In this document: positions 26,236 to 34,495 of the stretch, in pieces
How the letters are laid out: each line of letters starts with the position of its first letter
Numbering within the stretch: position 1 is the first letter of the stretch
Source: UKL13-2 sp043773745
Lineage (GTDB): Bacteria > Pseudomonadota > Gammaproteobacteria > Burkholderiales > Usitatibacteraceae
NCBI GenBank assembly: GCA_043773745.1
Contig: JAYVEV010000033.1
Location: 62,001 to 126,000, forward strand
Length of the DNA stretch: 64,000 bases
Direction of reading: 5' to 3'
The notes under the pieces: model-generated
Told to the model about the DNA's origin: nothing
Databases searched by the model: none
The model's input: only the letters and a program-made list of their open reading frames with translations
Translations under genes and position numbers: made by a program

Positions 26236-26610
26236 ATGATAAAGAAAAAAAGCGAAATAAAATGGCTGGATGCGCCTGAAGACCACGACTATCCCGCGGC
26301 CAAATCATACTTGGAATTGCTGTTCAACGAAACGCAAGTAAATTCGTATGTCGAAAAACTAAAAAAAGCCCCTATTTCACACTTCAAATCAAAAGATATT
26401 TTTAGAGCATCTGATCTGTCACTACTTGGAGTAAGCAACACACATGTTGAAAAAAATCGACAGAAAATTGATGCCTCGGAGAAGCTCTCTCCAATTCTGT
26501 TAGTGAGAGATTCATTGCAGGGGAAAGTTATTATCGCTGATGGATATCACCGTCTATGTGCGATTTACTCATATGACGAAGACGCGATTATTCCCTGCAA
26601 AATTGTCTAG
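26236..26610 (+). CDS. ParB/Srx-fold-like hypothetical protein, AT-rich
   Basis: A 124-residue protein with lysine-rich start IKKKSEIKWLDAPEDHDYPAA. The C-terminal third has SPILLVRDSLQGKVIIADGYHR, with the D-G-(Y/N)-H-R box that ParB-like and sulfiredoxin-like nucleotide-binding folds share. No DNA-binding helix-turn-helix is evident. Its base composition is visibly more AT-rich than its neighbours, with runs of AAA codons, which hints at transfer. It stands alone in a 770-base gap between mgtC and oxyR. Family members of this size occur widely as uncharacterised proteins. Confidence 0.6.
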   Translation: MIKKKSEIKWLDAPEDHDYPAAKSYLELLFNETQVNSYVEKLKKAPISHFKSKDIFRASDLSLLGVSNTHVEKNRQKIDASEKLSPILLVRDSLQGKVIIADGYHRLCAIYSYDEDAIIPCKIV

Positions 26611-26735
26611 TTTTTAAGAAAAATAACCCTCGTCCCAACGGAATCATTTTTTCTATTCATCATTTCCACACAAAAAAATTTGCATTTCCGCTTATTGGTC
26701 CCGGCTCAAACATCGTGCACGCCGTTTGGCATAAA

Positions 26736-27647
26736 TTAACCCCTAGGTGCCGTGAGCGCCCCCTTCGGCAAGATTTTAAGCAACGGTACGAGTTGTTGCA
26801 GAAAAACCGTTAACGCCGAGGTGCGGCGCCAAACAATAGCAATCCGCCGATTGGGCACCGGGGCTGCAAACGGGATGAGCACCACGTTGGGCGTCGGCGG
26901 CACAGGCGGCTGCACAGTGAGTGCCGGCAGCAGTGTCATACCGACGTTGGCCGAGACCATATGGCGCAAGGTTTCCAGACTGGTTGCTCTGAACCCTGCG
27001 CGTTCGCCAACACCCGCCATTTGGCAAACCTCAAGCGCCTGGTCGCGCAGGCAATGGCCATCATCCAGTAGCAATAAACGTTCGTTGGCAAGATCGCTTA
27101 ACTTTATTTTTTTGAGTTTGGCGAGCGCACTGCTTTTCGGCACAGCGAGTACAAATGATTCTTCAAACAAAAACTCGGCATGCAAGGTATCGTCATGAAT
27201 CGGCAAAGCGATGATGCCCGCATCTAGATCGCCATCGTGTAATTTCTTCAGCACGCTCTCAGTTTTTTCTTCAAACAGCATAAGTTCAAGTTTTGGAAAT
27301 TTTTTCACGATATTAGGGACCACATGCGGCAGCAAATACGGGCCAAGCGTGGGGAAAATGCCAATTTTGACAGTGCCTGATTCAGGGTCTTTGGCGCGAC
27401 GGGCAATGTTCTTGATTTGGTCAGCCTCGTGCAACATGGCGCGAGCGCGAGCCACCACCGAAACCCCCACATCCGTCAGCATCACATTACGCGGATTGCG
27501 CTCAATCAAGGGCACGCCCAGCTCATCTTCAAATTTTTTGATCTGCGTAGAAAGTGTTGGCTGTGAAACAAAGCACGCTTCGGCGGCACGGCCAAAATGC
27601 TTTAAATCAGCGAGCGCAACCAGGTAGCGAAGATCACGAAGATTCAT
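26736..27647 (-). CDS. oxyR: LysR-type hydrogen peroxide sensor OxyR
   Basis: A 303-residue LysR-type regulator. The N-terminal helix-turn-helix is in LRYLVALADLKHFGRAAEAC. The effector domain carries the OxyR-specific DDGHCLRDQALEVC with the redox pair at C199 and C208, the same numbering as in Escherichia coli OxyR, where a disulfide between them activates transcription of katG, ahpCF and dps. The flanking RATSLETLRHMV and GMTLLPAL segments also match. It is the last gene of the long minus-strand block that includes the rib genes, 42 bases after ugpQ. No target gene lies nearby. Confidence 0.94.
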   Translation of the reverse strand: MNLRDLRYLVALADLKHFGRAAEACFVSQPTLSTQIKKFEDELGVPLIERNPRNVMLTDVGVSVVARARAMLHEADQIKNIARRAKDPESGTVKIGIFPTLGPYLLPHVVPNIVKKFPKLELMLFEEKTESVLKKLHDGDLDAGIIALPIHDDTLHAEFLFEESFVLAVPKSSALAKLKKIKLSDLANERLLLLDDGHCLRDQALEVCQMAGVGERAGFRATSLETLRHMVSANVGMTLLPALTVQPPVPPTPNVVLIPFAAPVPNRRIAIVWRRTSALTVFLQQLVPLLKILPKGALTAPRG

Positions 27648-27689
27648 TTTTAAACCTTAATAATGATTGCTGTCAGCATCGTGACAAGT

Positions 27690-28544
27690 TCAAGGCATCG
27701 GCGGCGGCACACCCAGCCATTCAATATCAATAACCTGTTCATTTTGCATAGGCCGACCGCCGTCATGCAGTTGTGGCGCAAAGCGTTTGGCCATCACTTC
27801 AAGGTTATCGGTAAAAATCCCGTCAACCCCGATCGCCAATAATTCTGCCGCACGATCAATGTCATTGACCGTATAGGTCAACACATGGAAACCATGATGA
27901 TGAAAAAACCGCACATGCTCGGCCGTCAGGCCGGCATGATGACAATGCAGTGATACACATTTAAGCGATTGCAGCAGATGAAGCTGCGACTCGTCGGGCG
28001 TTTCAACCAATAGTCCCATCGGTGCAGCCGGGGCTGCCAAGCGCGCTGCACTTAGCGCAGCCACACTAAATGACGTCATGAGTGGCTTGACCAGACGGTC
28101 GCGCCACAGCTCCGTACATAGCTCAGCGACCAGCTTGCCGGTTTCGGCCTCACGGCCAGGACACGGCTTGATCTCGACATTCGCCATCAAGCCCAGGCCA
28201 TGCAGGTAATTTGCAACCGCTGAAAAACGCGGAATTCGTTCGCCGGCGTACTTGACGTCATGCCATGAGCCTGCATCTAGTTTTTCCAGCTCAATGATGG
28301 TGTGTTGCGCAGCCATACCATCGCCATCGGTGGTACGGTTCAAGGTATCGTCATGCAATAAAATGGCGAAGTCGTCGGCGCTAAGTTTTACATCGAACTC
28401 GACAGCGCCATAACCATGCGCATAGCCGCATTTCATGGCGGCGAGTGTATTCTCGGGTGCCAATGTGCCGCCCCCACGGTGCGCAAACAGTGTGGGATAG
28501 GGCCATGCCTTCATGAGCGGCTCAAGATCATCATGTTCATTCAT
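27690..28544 (-). CDS. ugpQ: Glycerophosphodiester phosphodiesterase
   Basis: A 284-residue TIM-barrel enzyme hydrolysing glycerophosphodiesters to glycerol-3-phosphate and an alcohol. Family hallmarks are FAHRGGG, then APENTLAAMKCGYAHG with the catalytic Glu, and VEFDVKLSADDFAILLHDDTLNRTTDG (seen here as FDVKLSADD and LHDDTLNRTTDG). The C-terminal part has YTVNDIDRA and VDGIFTDN, as in the family. There is no signal peptide, so it is cytoplasmic like UgpQ rather than GlpQ. Its ATG overlaps the pgpA stop (ATGA), suggesting coupling to phospholipid metabolism. Confidence 0.93.
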   Translation of the reverse strand: MNEHDDLEPLMKAWPYPTLFAHRGGGTLAPENTLAAMKCGYAHGYGAVEFDVKLSADDFAILLHDDTLNRTTDGDGMAAQHTIIELEKLDAGSWHDVKYAGERIPRFSAVANYLHGLGLMANVEIKPCPGREAETGKLVAELCTELWRDRLVKPLMTSFSVAALSAARLAAPAAPMGLLVETPDESQLHLLQSLKCVSLHCHHAGLTAEHVRFFHHHGFHVLTYTVNDIDRAAELLAIGVDGIFTDNLEVMAKRFAPQLHDGGRPMQNEQVIDIEWLGVPPPMP

Positions 28545-29032
28545 AGCTTAACTCCTTCAATAATATTGCGGAGAAACCACAACCCGATAATGGCGTAGAT
28601 TGCGGCAAGCACATCGTCAAACATTACGCCGAAGCCACCCTTAATGCGGCGGTCCGCTACATTAATCGGCCAGGGCTTAACAATATCGAACAACCGAAAC
28701 AATAAAAACGCAACCGCAATGCCGACAATGCTGACTGGCGCAAACGCCAGCACCAACAAGAATGCCGCAATTTCATCCACGACAATTCCACCGTGATCCG
28801 ATACCCCGAGTGCGCGGCCAGTCACATCCGCCGCCCAAATGCCCGCTACAAAAAAAATCGCTGCCGCAACCAGCACCGCCCATTGGCCACCGAGAAAATG
28901 GGCGAGGAAGAAAAATGGCAACGCAACCAGTGTGCCCCATGTACCGGGCGCTTTGGCCGCCAAGCCCGCACCAAAGCCCAGCGCCAAGAAATGTGCCGGA
29001 TGTTTGAGGAGAAATTCGCGATTGGGGCGCAT
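28541..29032 (-). CDS. pgpA: Phosphatidylglycerophosphatase A
   Basis: A 163-residue integral membrane enzyme that removes phosphate from phosphatidylglycerophosphate to make phosphatidylglycerol. The family block GFGAGLAAKAPGTWGTLVALP is present in the first 40 residues (quoted as GAGLAAKAPGTWGT), followed by ISDHGGIVVDEIAAF-like VSDHGGIVVDEIAAF and FDIVKPWPI, and RIKGGFGVMFDDVLA. Four hydrophobic segments. The gene sits after thiL and before ugpQ, the standard betaproteobacterial order thiL-pgpA. Confidence 0.95.
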   Translation of the reverse strand: MRPNREFLLKHPAHFLALGFGAGLAAKAPGTWGTLVALPFFFLAHFLGGQWAVLVAAAIFFVAGIWAADVTGRALGVSDHGGIVVDEIAAFLLVLAFAPVSIVGIAVAFLLFRLFDIVKPWPINVADRRIKGGFGVMFDDVLAAIYAIIGLWFLRNIIEGVKL

Positions 29033-29060
29033 GTGCGGTTAGAAAATGGCTGCGGTTAAA

Positions 29061-30035
29061 CTAAACAAAATGGTCGAAACCATGAACATCCGGGGTCACG
29101 TCGCGACCAGCTTCATCATGCACCTCTACTAGACAATGCACTGTACTATCGCCCGCTACCATTTTTCCGATGCGGGTGACCGCAACACCGACTTGTTCGC
29201 CAATCGCAGCCAGGCGCGTACGTGCGGACTCAGGCGCCGTAAAGCAAAGTTCATAGTCGTCGCCACCTGATAAGGCACATGCATCGCGACGGTCGGCGCG
29301 CAGATTCAACAGACCTGCCGCCATGGGCACCGCATCGCGCTGAATCATCGCGCGCAAATTCGAGCGCTCGGCAATATGCCCCAAATCGGCGATCAGGCCA
29401 TCTGAAATATCTATTGCCGCATTCGCGACACCGAGCAGCGCACGACCCAACTCAACACGAGCAATCGGCTCAACCCGACGAATCTCGACGGCGCGAAACA
29501 CATTCGGTGGCAGCATGATTTTTTCCTGAATATGCATCAACGCCAGCGACGCCGCACCCAATGTACCTGACACCCAAATGTCATCGCCCGCTTTTGCGGC
29601 GTCCCGACGCAAAGCCTGCCCAATTTCGATCTCGCCAAATATCGTGATCGTTATCGAGAGCGGTCCGCGTGTGGTGTTGCCGCCGATTAAAGATATCTGG
29701 TATTGATCCGCCAGCTTAAAAAATCCGTGCGCGAATGCCTCAAGCCATGCATCCTCAATCGTTGGCAACGTAATCGCCAACATAGCAAAGCGCGGCGCGG
29801 CACCCATCGCAGCGAGATCGGACAAATTGACCGCCAGCGCTTTGTGGCCTAATTTTTCAGGATTATCGTTTGGGAAAAAATGCGTGCCAGAGACAAGGGT
29901 GTCGGTTGAAACCGCCAGCTCGTAACCCGGTCTCGTTTGTAGCAACGCACAATCATCACCGATACCCAAGGCAACCCTGGCATCGGTTGTCGGTCGATTG
30001 AAATAACGATGGATAAGAGCAAATTCGGGTGTCAT
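29061..30035 (-). CDS. thiL: Thiamine-monophosphate kinase
   Basis: A 324-residue PurM-like kinase that turns thiamine monophosphate into the diphosphate. Signature segments are GIGDDCAL at the N-terminus, STDTLVSGTHF, KALAVNLSDLAAMGA, and DISDGLIADLGHIAE with the metal-binding Asp residues. The SGGDDYELCFT block in the C-terminal half is intact. It stands between nusB and pgpA, the usual order. About 65 bases separate it from nusB. Confidence 0.95.
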   Translation of the reverse strand: MTPEFALIHRYFNRPTTDARVALGIGDDCALLQTRPGYELAVSTDTLVSGTHFFPNDNPEKLGHKALAVNLSDLAAMGAAPRFAMLAITLPTIEDAWLEAFAHGFFKLADQYQISLIGGNTTRGPLSITITIFGEIEIGQALRRDAAKAGDDIWVSGTLGAASLALMHIQEKIMLPPNVFRAVEIRRVEPIARVELGRALLGVANAAIDISDGLIADLGHIAERSNLRAMIQRDAVPMAAGLLNLRADRRDACALSGGDDYELCFTAPESARTRLAAIGEQVGVAVTRIGKMVAGDSTVHCLVEVHDEAGRDVTPDVHGFDHFV

Positions 30036-30100
30036 GTTTAGCGACTCAGGCAGCCTTCATCCGCTTTGATTTAAAGGCGCCCTCTGCAACCCAATCCAAC

Positions 30101-30631
30101 TTAGGATTTCGCCGGGGGCGTGGTGGTCCGGCGCGCCTTAACAGTGACGGTAGCGGCCTTGGAAGCCGCACCAGCGCTTGATCTTGGCGGCATGGGGTTG
30201 GTCACTTGATAAGCAATTTCATCCGCTCGCACGATCGCCGCCAACTTATCCAGCACACCGTTGACGTACTTGTGGCCATCGGTGCCGCCGAACGTTTTCG
30301 CCAGCTCGATGGCTTCATTGATGATGACGCGGTATGGCGTCTCTGGCATGGCGGTCATTTCATAGGCAGCCAATAGCATAATGGCGCGTTCCACCGGACT
30401 GACCTCCAACCACTTGCGATCGAGGTGCGGGGTGAGCTGCTCGGCTAATGATTCAGCGGCACCAATTGAGCCCTTCATGAGCGTCACAAATAAATCAGCG
30501 TCGGCTTTCGCGTAGCCATCGGCAGACGCATATTGATTGTGCAATTCGGCAACATTGGTTGCGGTAATTTGCCATTGGTATAACGCCTGTAGCGCAAATT
30601 CACGCGAGCGGCGACGGGCATTTTTCATCAA
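30101..30631 (-). CDS. nusB: Transcription antitermination factor NusB
   Basis: A 176-residue all-helical RNA-binding protein that with NusE/S10 binds boxA RNA in rRNA leaders. The arginine-rich start KNARRRSREFALQALYQWQ is characteristic, as are the SPVERAIMLLAAYEM and VIINEAIELAKTFGG segments. A 35-residue C-terminal extension (Ser/Ala/Thr/Arg-rich) exceeds the usual 140-150 residue core. The start overlaps the ribH stop by 4 bases. Confidence 0.94.
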   Translation of the reverse strand: MMKNARRRSREFALQALYQWQITATNVAELHNQYASADGYAKADADLFVTLMKGSIGAAESLAEQLTPHLDRKWLEVSPVERAIMLLAAYEMTAMPETPYRVIINEAIELAKTFGGTDGHKYVNGVLDKLAAIVRADEIAYQVTNPMPPRSSAGAASKAATVTVKARRTTTPPAKS

Positions 30632-31095
30632 GATTCTTTCAGTTGGCGTAGCAAGGCGACAGCATGCGCCATTTCAATGGCGGCGCGGGCACAGTCGGCA
30701 CCCTTTTCGACAACGCGGGCCAAGGCTTGCTCATCGGTGTTGACCGTCAAAATACCATTGGCAATCGGTACACCGGTTTCCAGCATGACATCCATCACGC
30801 CACGGCATGATTCGTTTGACACCACTTCAAAATGATAGGTCTCGCCGCGAATCACGGCACCGATTGCAATCAGGGCATTAAATTGATGCGTCAGCGCGAT
30901 CGTTTGCAGGGCAATCGGAATCTCCAGCGCGCCGGGCACCGTGATATGCGTGATGCTAGCCGCCTTAACGCCATGCGCTAATAAAGCATCAACACAGGCC
31001 TGATTCATTTTCTTGACCACAGGCTCGTTGAACCGGCTTTGCACAATACCAATTTTGAGCGAGCTACCGTCCAGATTTTGTTTGATGATATTCAT
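30628..31095 (-). CDS. ribH: 6,7-dimethyl-8-ribityllumazine synthase
   Basis: A 155-residue enzyme for the penultimate step of riboflavin synthesis, condensing the pyrimidine and dihydroxybutanone phosphate precursors. Conserved parts are IVQSRFNEPVVKKM, VPGALEIPIALQ, AVIRGETYHFEVV with the catalytic His, and GILTVNTDEQALAR. It overlaps both ribB and nusB by 4 bases, so the operon is tightly coupled. Confidence 0.96.
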   Translation of the reverse strand: MNIIKQNLDGSSLKIGIVQSRFNEPVVKKMNQACVDALLAHGVKAASITHITVPGALEIPIALQTIALTHQFNALIAIGAVIRGETYHFEVVSNESCRGVMDVMLETGVPIANGILTVNTDEQALARVVEKGADCARAAIEMAHAVALLRQLKES

Positions 31096-32222
31096 GAGGC
31101 GACACTATGTAATTTACGTTGGGTCGAGGGAGGCACATAGTCCACGACTTCCAGATCGAAACCGGCCATCGATGGAATATTCTTCGGCCAGGACAGGACG
31201 CGCATTTTACGCACATTAAGCTGCCGTAAAATCTGCGCGCCAATTCCATGCATGCGCGGATCCCATTTACCGGGACGCCGAACAGCCTCGCTTTCAATCG
31301 CAGGTTTGAATCGTTCCATCAGCGACGCCGCATCTTCGGCCCCTCGCAGCAAGACCAAAACCCCATTACCCTCAGTAGCAATAATGCGCATCGCTTCTGC
31401 CACCGAGTAGGCGTGGCGACCGCTCTCAAATTCGAATAAATCAAGCGCACTGAACGGCTCATGCACCCGGGTCAGGGTCGGCACCTCAGCGCGAATCTCA
31501 CCACGCGTGAGCGCGAGGTGAACTTCGTTTGCGGTTTTATCCTGAAACACATGCAGCTCGAACGGTCCGTAAGGGGTGGTAATGGTGCGCTTCGAGATCA
31601 GGTCCACTAGGGTTTCAGTGACCGAGCGGTGACGTATCAAGTCTGCAATAGTGCCAATTTTGAGGCCATGCTTCTGTGAAAATGGAATCAGATCGGGCAG
31701 CCTCGCCATCGAGCCATCGTCTTTTAAAATTTCACAAATTACACCCGCCGGATAAAGCCCCGCCAAGTTCGCCAGATCACAGGTGGCCTCGGTATGCCCT
31801 GCCCGCATCAGCACGCCGCCATTTCTCGCAATAAGCGGGAAAATATGGCCCGGCTGCACCAAATCCCCGGGTTGAGCATGTCGTGCCGCCGCCACGCGCA
31901 CTGTGCGCGCCCGATCAGCTGCCGATATACCGGTTGTCACACCGGAAGCAGCTTCAACTGAAACTGTAAAGGCGGTGCCGTGAGAGGTGCGATTATCCTG
32001 CACCATCGGCGGCAAATTAAGCCGCGCGGCATGCTCTTCCGTGACCGGCATACAGATCAGGCCACGCGCATGGGTCGCCATGAAATTAATCGCTTCGGGC
32101 GTCACAAAGTCCGCAGCCATCACGATATCACCCTCGTTCTCGCGGTCTTCTGCATCGACGAGCACGACCATTTTGCCGGCGCGTATATCGTCGATGATTT
32201 CTTGAGTCGAGTGAATGGTCAT
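31092..32222 (-). CDS. ribB: 3,4-dihydroxy-2-butanone-4-phosphate synthase with degenerate GTP cyclohydrolase II domain (RibBX type)
   Basis: A 376-residue fusion. Residues 1-200 form an intact RibB domain: DAEDRENEGDIVMAADF, HARGLICMPV, DRTSHGTAF-like DNRTSHGTAFTVSVEA, and GHTEATCDLANLAG. Residues 205-376 align with GTP cyclohydrolase II (FELHVFQDK, RGEIRAEVPTLTRVHEP) but lack the zinc triad: the C-x10-C-x-C region is replaced by SALDLFEFESG, with no cysteine at all, and the QEGRGIG loop is absent. Such RibBX proteins are known in proteobacteria and have synthase but no cyclohydrolase activity. A real ribA must lie outside the window. Confidence 0.93.
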   Translation of the reverse strand: MTIHSTQEIIDDIRAGKMVVLVDAEDRENEGDIVMAADFVTPEAINFMATHARGLICMPVTEEHAARLNLPPMVQDNRTSHGTAFTVSVEAASGVTTGISAADRARTVRVAAARHAQPGDLVQPGHIFPLIARNGGVLMRAGHTEATCDLANLAGLYPAGVICEILKDDGSMARLPDLIPFSQKHGLKIGTIADLIRHRSVTETLVDLISKRTITTPYGPFELHVFQDKTANEVHLALTRGEIRAEVPTLTRVHEPFSALDLFEFESGRHAYSVAEAMRIIATEGNGVLVLLRGAEDAASLMERFKPAIESEAVRRPGKWDPRMHGIGAQILRQLNVRKMRVLSWPKNIPSMAGFDLEVVDYVPPSTQRKLHSVAS

Positions 32223-32866
32223 GATGTGGCTCCTTCGGATTGAGCGGGCCTGGCTTCCGTGGTCAACATGCGTTCGATATATCTTGCCACCAAATCAATT
32301 TCGAGGTTTACTTTGGAGCCCCTCTGCAGACCTCGAATCGTGGTCACCTGATGGGTGTGGGGAATGATGTTTATTTCAAATAGCGCATGACCGTGATTGC
32401 TGCCGCCACTGAGATCGCGCACGCTGTTGACGGTAAGAGAAATGCCATTGACCGTAATCGAGCCTTTGCGGGCGACATATTTGGCCAATTCGCTCGGCGC
32501 CTGAATTTCAAGCCGCCATGATGCGCCCAAATCCTGCATAGCGGTTACCGTGCCTAACCCATCGACATGGCCGCTAACCAAATGGCCGCCAAGGCGGTCA
32601 CCGAAGCGCAGCGATTTTTCCAGGTTCACTTCATTACCTTGCGCAAAACCAGCTGTGAGCGACAGTGTTTCATTCGATACATCCACCGAAAATGTCTCGG
32701 CACTTTTCTCGACCACGGTCAAACAACAGCCACTCACCGCAATCGAATCGCCGATCGCAACATTGTGCAAGCCCAAGCGTGGCGCGCGAATAACGAGCCG
32801 CGTGTTGGATGGCGTTATGTCCGCTTTTTCAATCGTTCCAGTGGTTTCGATGATGCCGGTAAACAC
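32219..32866 (-). CDS. ribE: Riboflavin synthase, alpha subunit
   Basis: A 215-residue enzyme catalysing the dismutation of two lumazines to riboflavin. It shows two homologous barrels: the first begins MFTGIIETTGTI with SIAVSGCCLTVV, the second has GHLVSGHVDGLGTV and GSITVNGISLTVN. The length is normal. Its stop overlaps the ribB start by 4 bases. Order ribD-ribE-ribB-ribH is the usual one. Confidence 0.96.
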   Translation of the reverse strand: MFTGIIETTGTIEKADITPSNTRLVIRAPRLGLHNVAIGDSIAVSGCCLTVVEKSAETFSVDVSNETLSLTAGFAQGNEVNLEKSLRFGDRLGGHLVSGHVDGLGTVTAMQDLGASWRLEIQAPSELAKYVARKGSITVNGISLTVNSVRDLSGGSNHGHALFEINIIPHTHQVTTIRGLQRGSKVNLEIDLVARYIERMLTTEARPAQSEGATS

Positions 32867-32896
32867 GATTATTGTCCTGTCTGCTAATGGTATTTG

Positions 32897-34024
32897 TTAA
32901 TGTACGACTTCGGCCGTGATGCGAAGATCAGTGCCAACCATGCACTGATCAGTTATTTTTAAATCAATTTTATCTCTAAGGTTCTGCAACTCAGTCATGC
33001 TGAACAGACCGCGAGCCGCGTCGCCTAAAACGCTTGGTGCGATATAAAAAACGATTTCATCCACTACGCCCGACTCAAGCAATGATCCATTCAGCTTTGC
33101 GCCGGTCTCGACCATGATGTGATTCAAGGGACGCTCTGCCAGAATTTTCATCATGGCAGGCAAGTCCACTTTACCTTTGATAGCTTCAGTCGGCACCCTT
33201 ATCACTTTTGCGCCTAGCGCGCTTAACTCGGCTACCCGCTGCTCAGCGCCGGTGGCCGTGATGATGAGGGTATTGCCGCCTTGCAGCAACTTCATCCCAT
33301 CGCGTACATCGAGTCTGCTATCCAGCAGAATTCTGAGAGGCTGGCGCACAATTTTGCCTGCATATTGGGCTGGCAAATTCCGTACCGTCAATTCGGGATC
33401 ATCCGCCAGCGCGGTGCCGATGCCTGTCATCACCGCACAAGCTTTTGAACGCATTAAATGTACATCTCGCCGCGCATCATCACCGGTAATCCACTTTGAT
33501 TCGCCATTCTTGAGCGCTGTTTTACCATCGACGCTCGCGGCAACTTTAAGCGTTACCCACGGCTTTTTTGCTGTTACGCGTTTCAGAAAAGCTTTGAGCT
33601 GCGCGGCTGCGTGTGTCTCCATCAAACCGATTTCAACGTTGATACCCGCCTCGCGCAAATTATTGTGGCCTGCTCCATCTACGCCATGAAACGGGTCATG
33701 CAAGGCCGACACCACTCGTGCCACCTTGGCGGCAATTAATAAATCCGAGCAGGCCGGCCCGCGCGACTTGGGATGCAAGCTACACGGCTCCAGTGTGGAA
33801 TAAACTGTCGCGCCTTCCGGCGACTCGGTGCAGGCATCCAGTGCTACCGCCTCAGCATGCGGTCGCCCGCCTGCTTGCGTGAATCCGCTGCCAATTATGC
33901 GACCCCGCTTGACGATGACACAGCCGACATGCGGGTTTGGCGAGGCAAGGCCAAGACCAAACTCGGCGATGCGCATTGCTGCCGCCATCATGGCGTGATC
34001 GGTTGCGCTAAAAGTGACTGCCAT
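32897..34024 (-). CDS. ribD: Bifunctional riboflavin deaminase/reductase RibD
   Basis: A 375-residue two-domain enzyme. The deaminase half has PNPHVGCVIVKRGRIIG, the zinc His in GRPHAEAVAL, and the zinc cysteines in STLEPCSLHPKSRGPAC. The reductase half starts near residue 150 (PWVTLKVAASVDGKTAL) and includes RRDVHLMRSKACAVMTGIGT and the NADPH region RPLNHIMVETGAKLNGSLL. The chosen ATG at 34024 is one base after the nrdR stop; a longer frame back to 34105 reads through nrdR codons. Confidence 0.95.
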   Translation of the reverse strand: MAVTFSATDHAMMAAAMRIAEFGLGLASPNPHVGCVIVKRGRIIGSGFTQAGGRPHAEAVALDACTESPEGATVYSTLEPCSLHPKSRGPACSDLLIAAKVARVVSALHDPFHGVDGAGHNNLREAGINVEIGLMETHAAAQLKAFLKRVTAKKPWVTLKVAASVDGKTALKNGESKWITGDDARRDVHLMRSKACAVMTGIGTALADDPELTVRNLPAQYAGKIVRQPLRILLDSRLDVRDGMKLLQGGNTLIITATGAEQRVAELSALGAKVIRVPTEAIKGKVDLPAMMKILAERPLNHIMVETGAKLNGSLLESGVVDEIVFYIAPSVLGDAARGLFSMTELQNLRDKIDLKITDQCMVGTDLRITAEVVH

Positions 34025-34025
34025 A

Positions 34026-34475
34026 CTAGTTTTGTACTTCTCGTATCGCCGCTTTGAATTCCTCAACATCGGAAAAGCTGCGATAAACGGAAGCGAAGCG
34101 CACATAACCGACTTCGTCCATCTGTTTTAATTCTGCCATCACCATCTCGCCAACTTTGCGCGAAGCCAGTTCGCGCTTGGCTTCATTCAGTAGCGACTGT
34201 TCGATGCGATCAATCGCGGCCGCCACCTGCTCTTCACCGACCGGACGCTTGTGTAGCGCACGGTGGAAGCTCGTCTCCAGCTTCTTGCGCGAAAAATCCT
34301 CGCGTTGGCCATTGGATTTCACGATGGTTGGCATCCGCAGTTCGGCGGTTTCATAGGTGGTAAAACGTTTGTGGCAAACCGTGCAGCGACGGCGACGACG
34401 CACCACATCGCCCTCCTCCGAAACGCGAGAATCGATAACCTGTGTTTCCTGCGCGCTACAGAAAGGGCATTTCAT
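34026..34475 (-). CDS. nrdR: Transcriptional repressor NrdR
   Basis: A 149-residue regulator of ribonucleotide reductase genes. The N-terminal zinc ribbon has C3, C6, C31 and C34 (MKCPFC and RRRRCTVCHKRF). It is followed by the ATP-cone domain (VKSNGQREDFSRKKLETSF) that senses dATP/ATP. The length is standard. It stands between glyA and ribD, the usual betaproteobacterial order. No NrdR box pair was recognised nearby. Confidence 0.97.
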   Translation of the reverse strand: MKCPFCSAQETQVIDSRVSEEGDVVRRRRRCTVCHKRFTTYETAELRMPTIVKSNGQREDFSRKKLETSFHRALHKRPVGEEQVAAAIDRIEQSLLNEAKRELASRKVGEMVMAELKQMDEVGYVRFASVYRSFSDVEEFKAAIREVQN

Positions 34476-34495
34476 TTGGGGTCAGGTAGAAGGAT

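Noticed and set aside
25341..26735. Genomic island inserted at tRNA-Val
   Set aside because: No integrase, no direct repeat of the tRNA 3' end that I could find in the following kilobases, and mgtC and oxyR look native. Only the short ParB-like ORF is compositionally odd.
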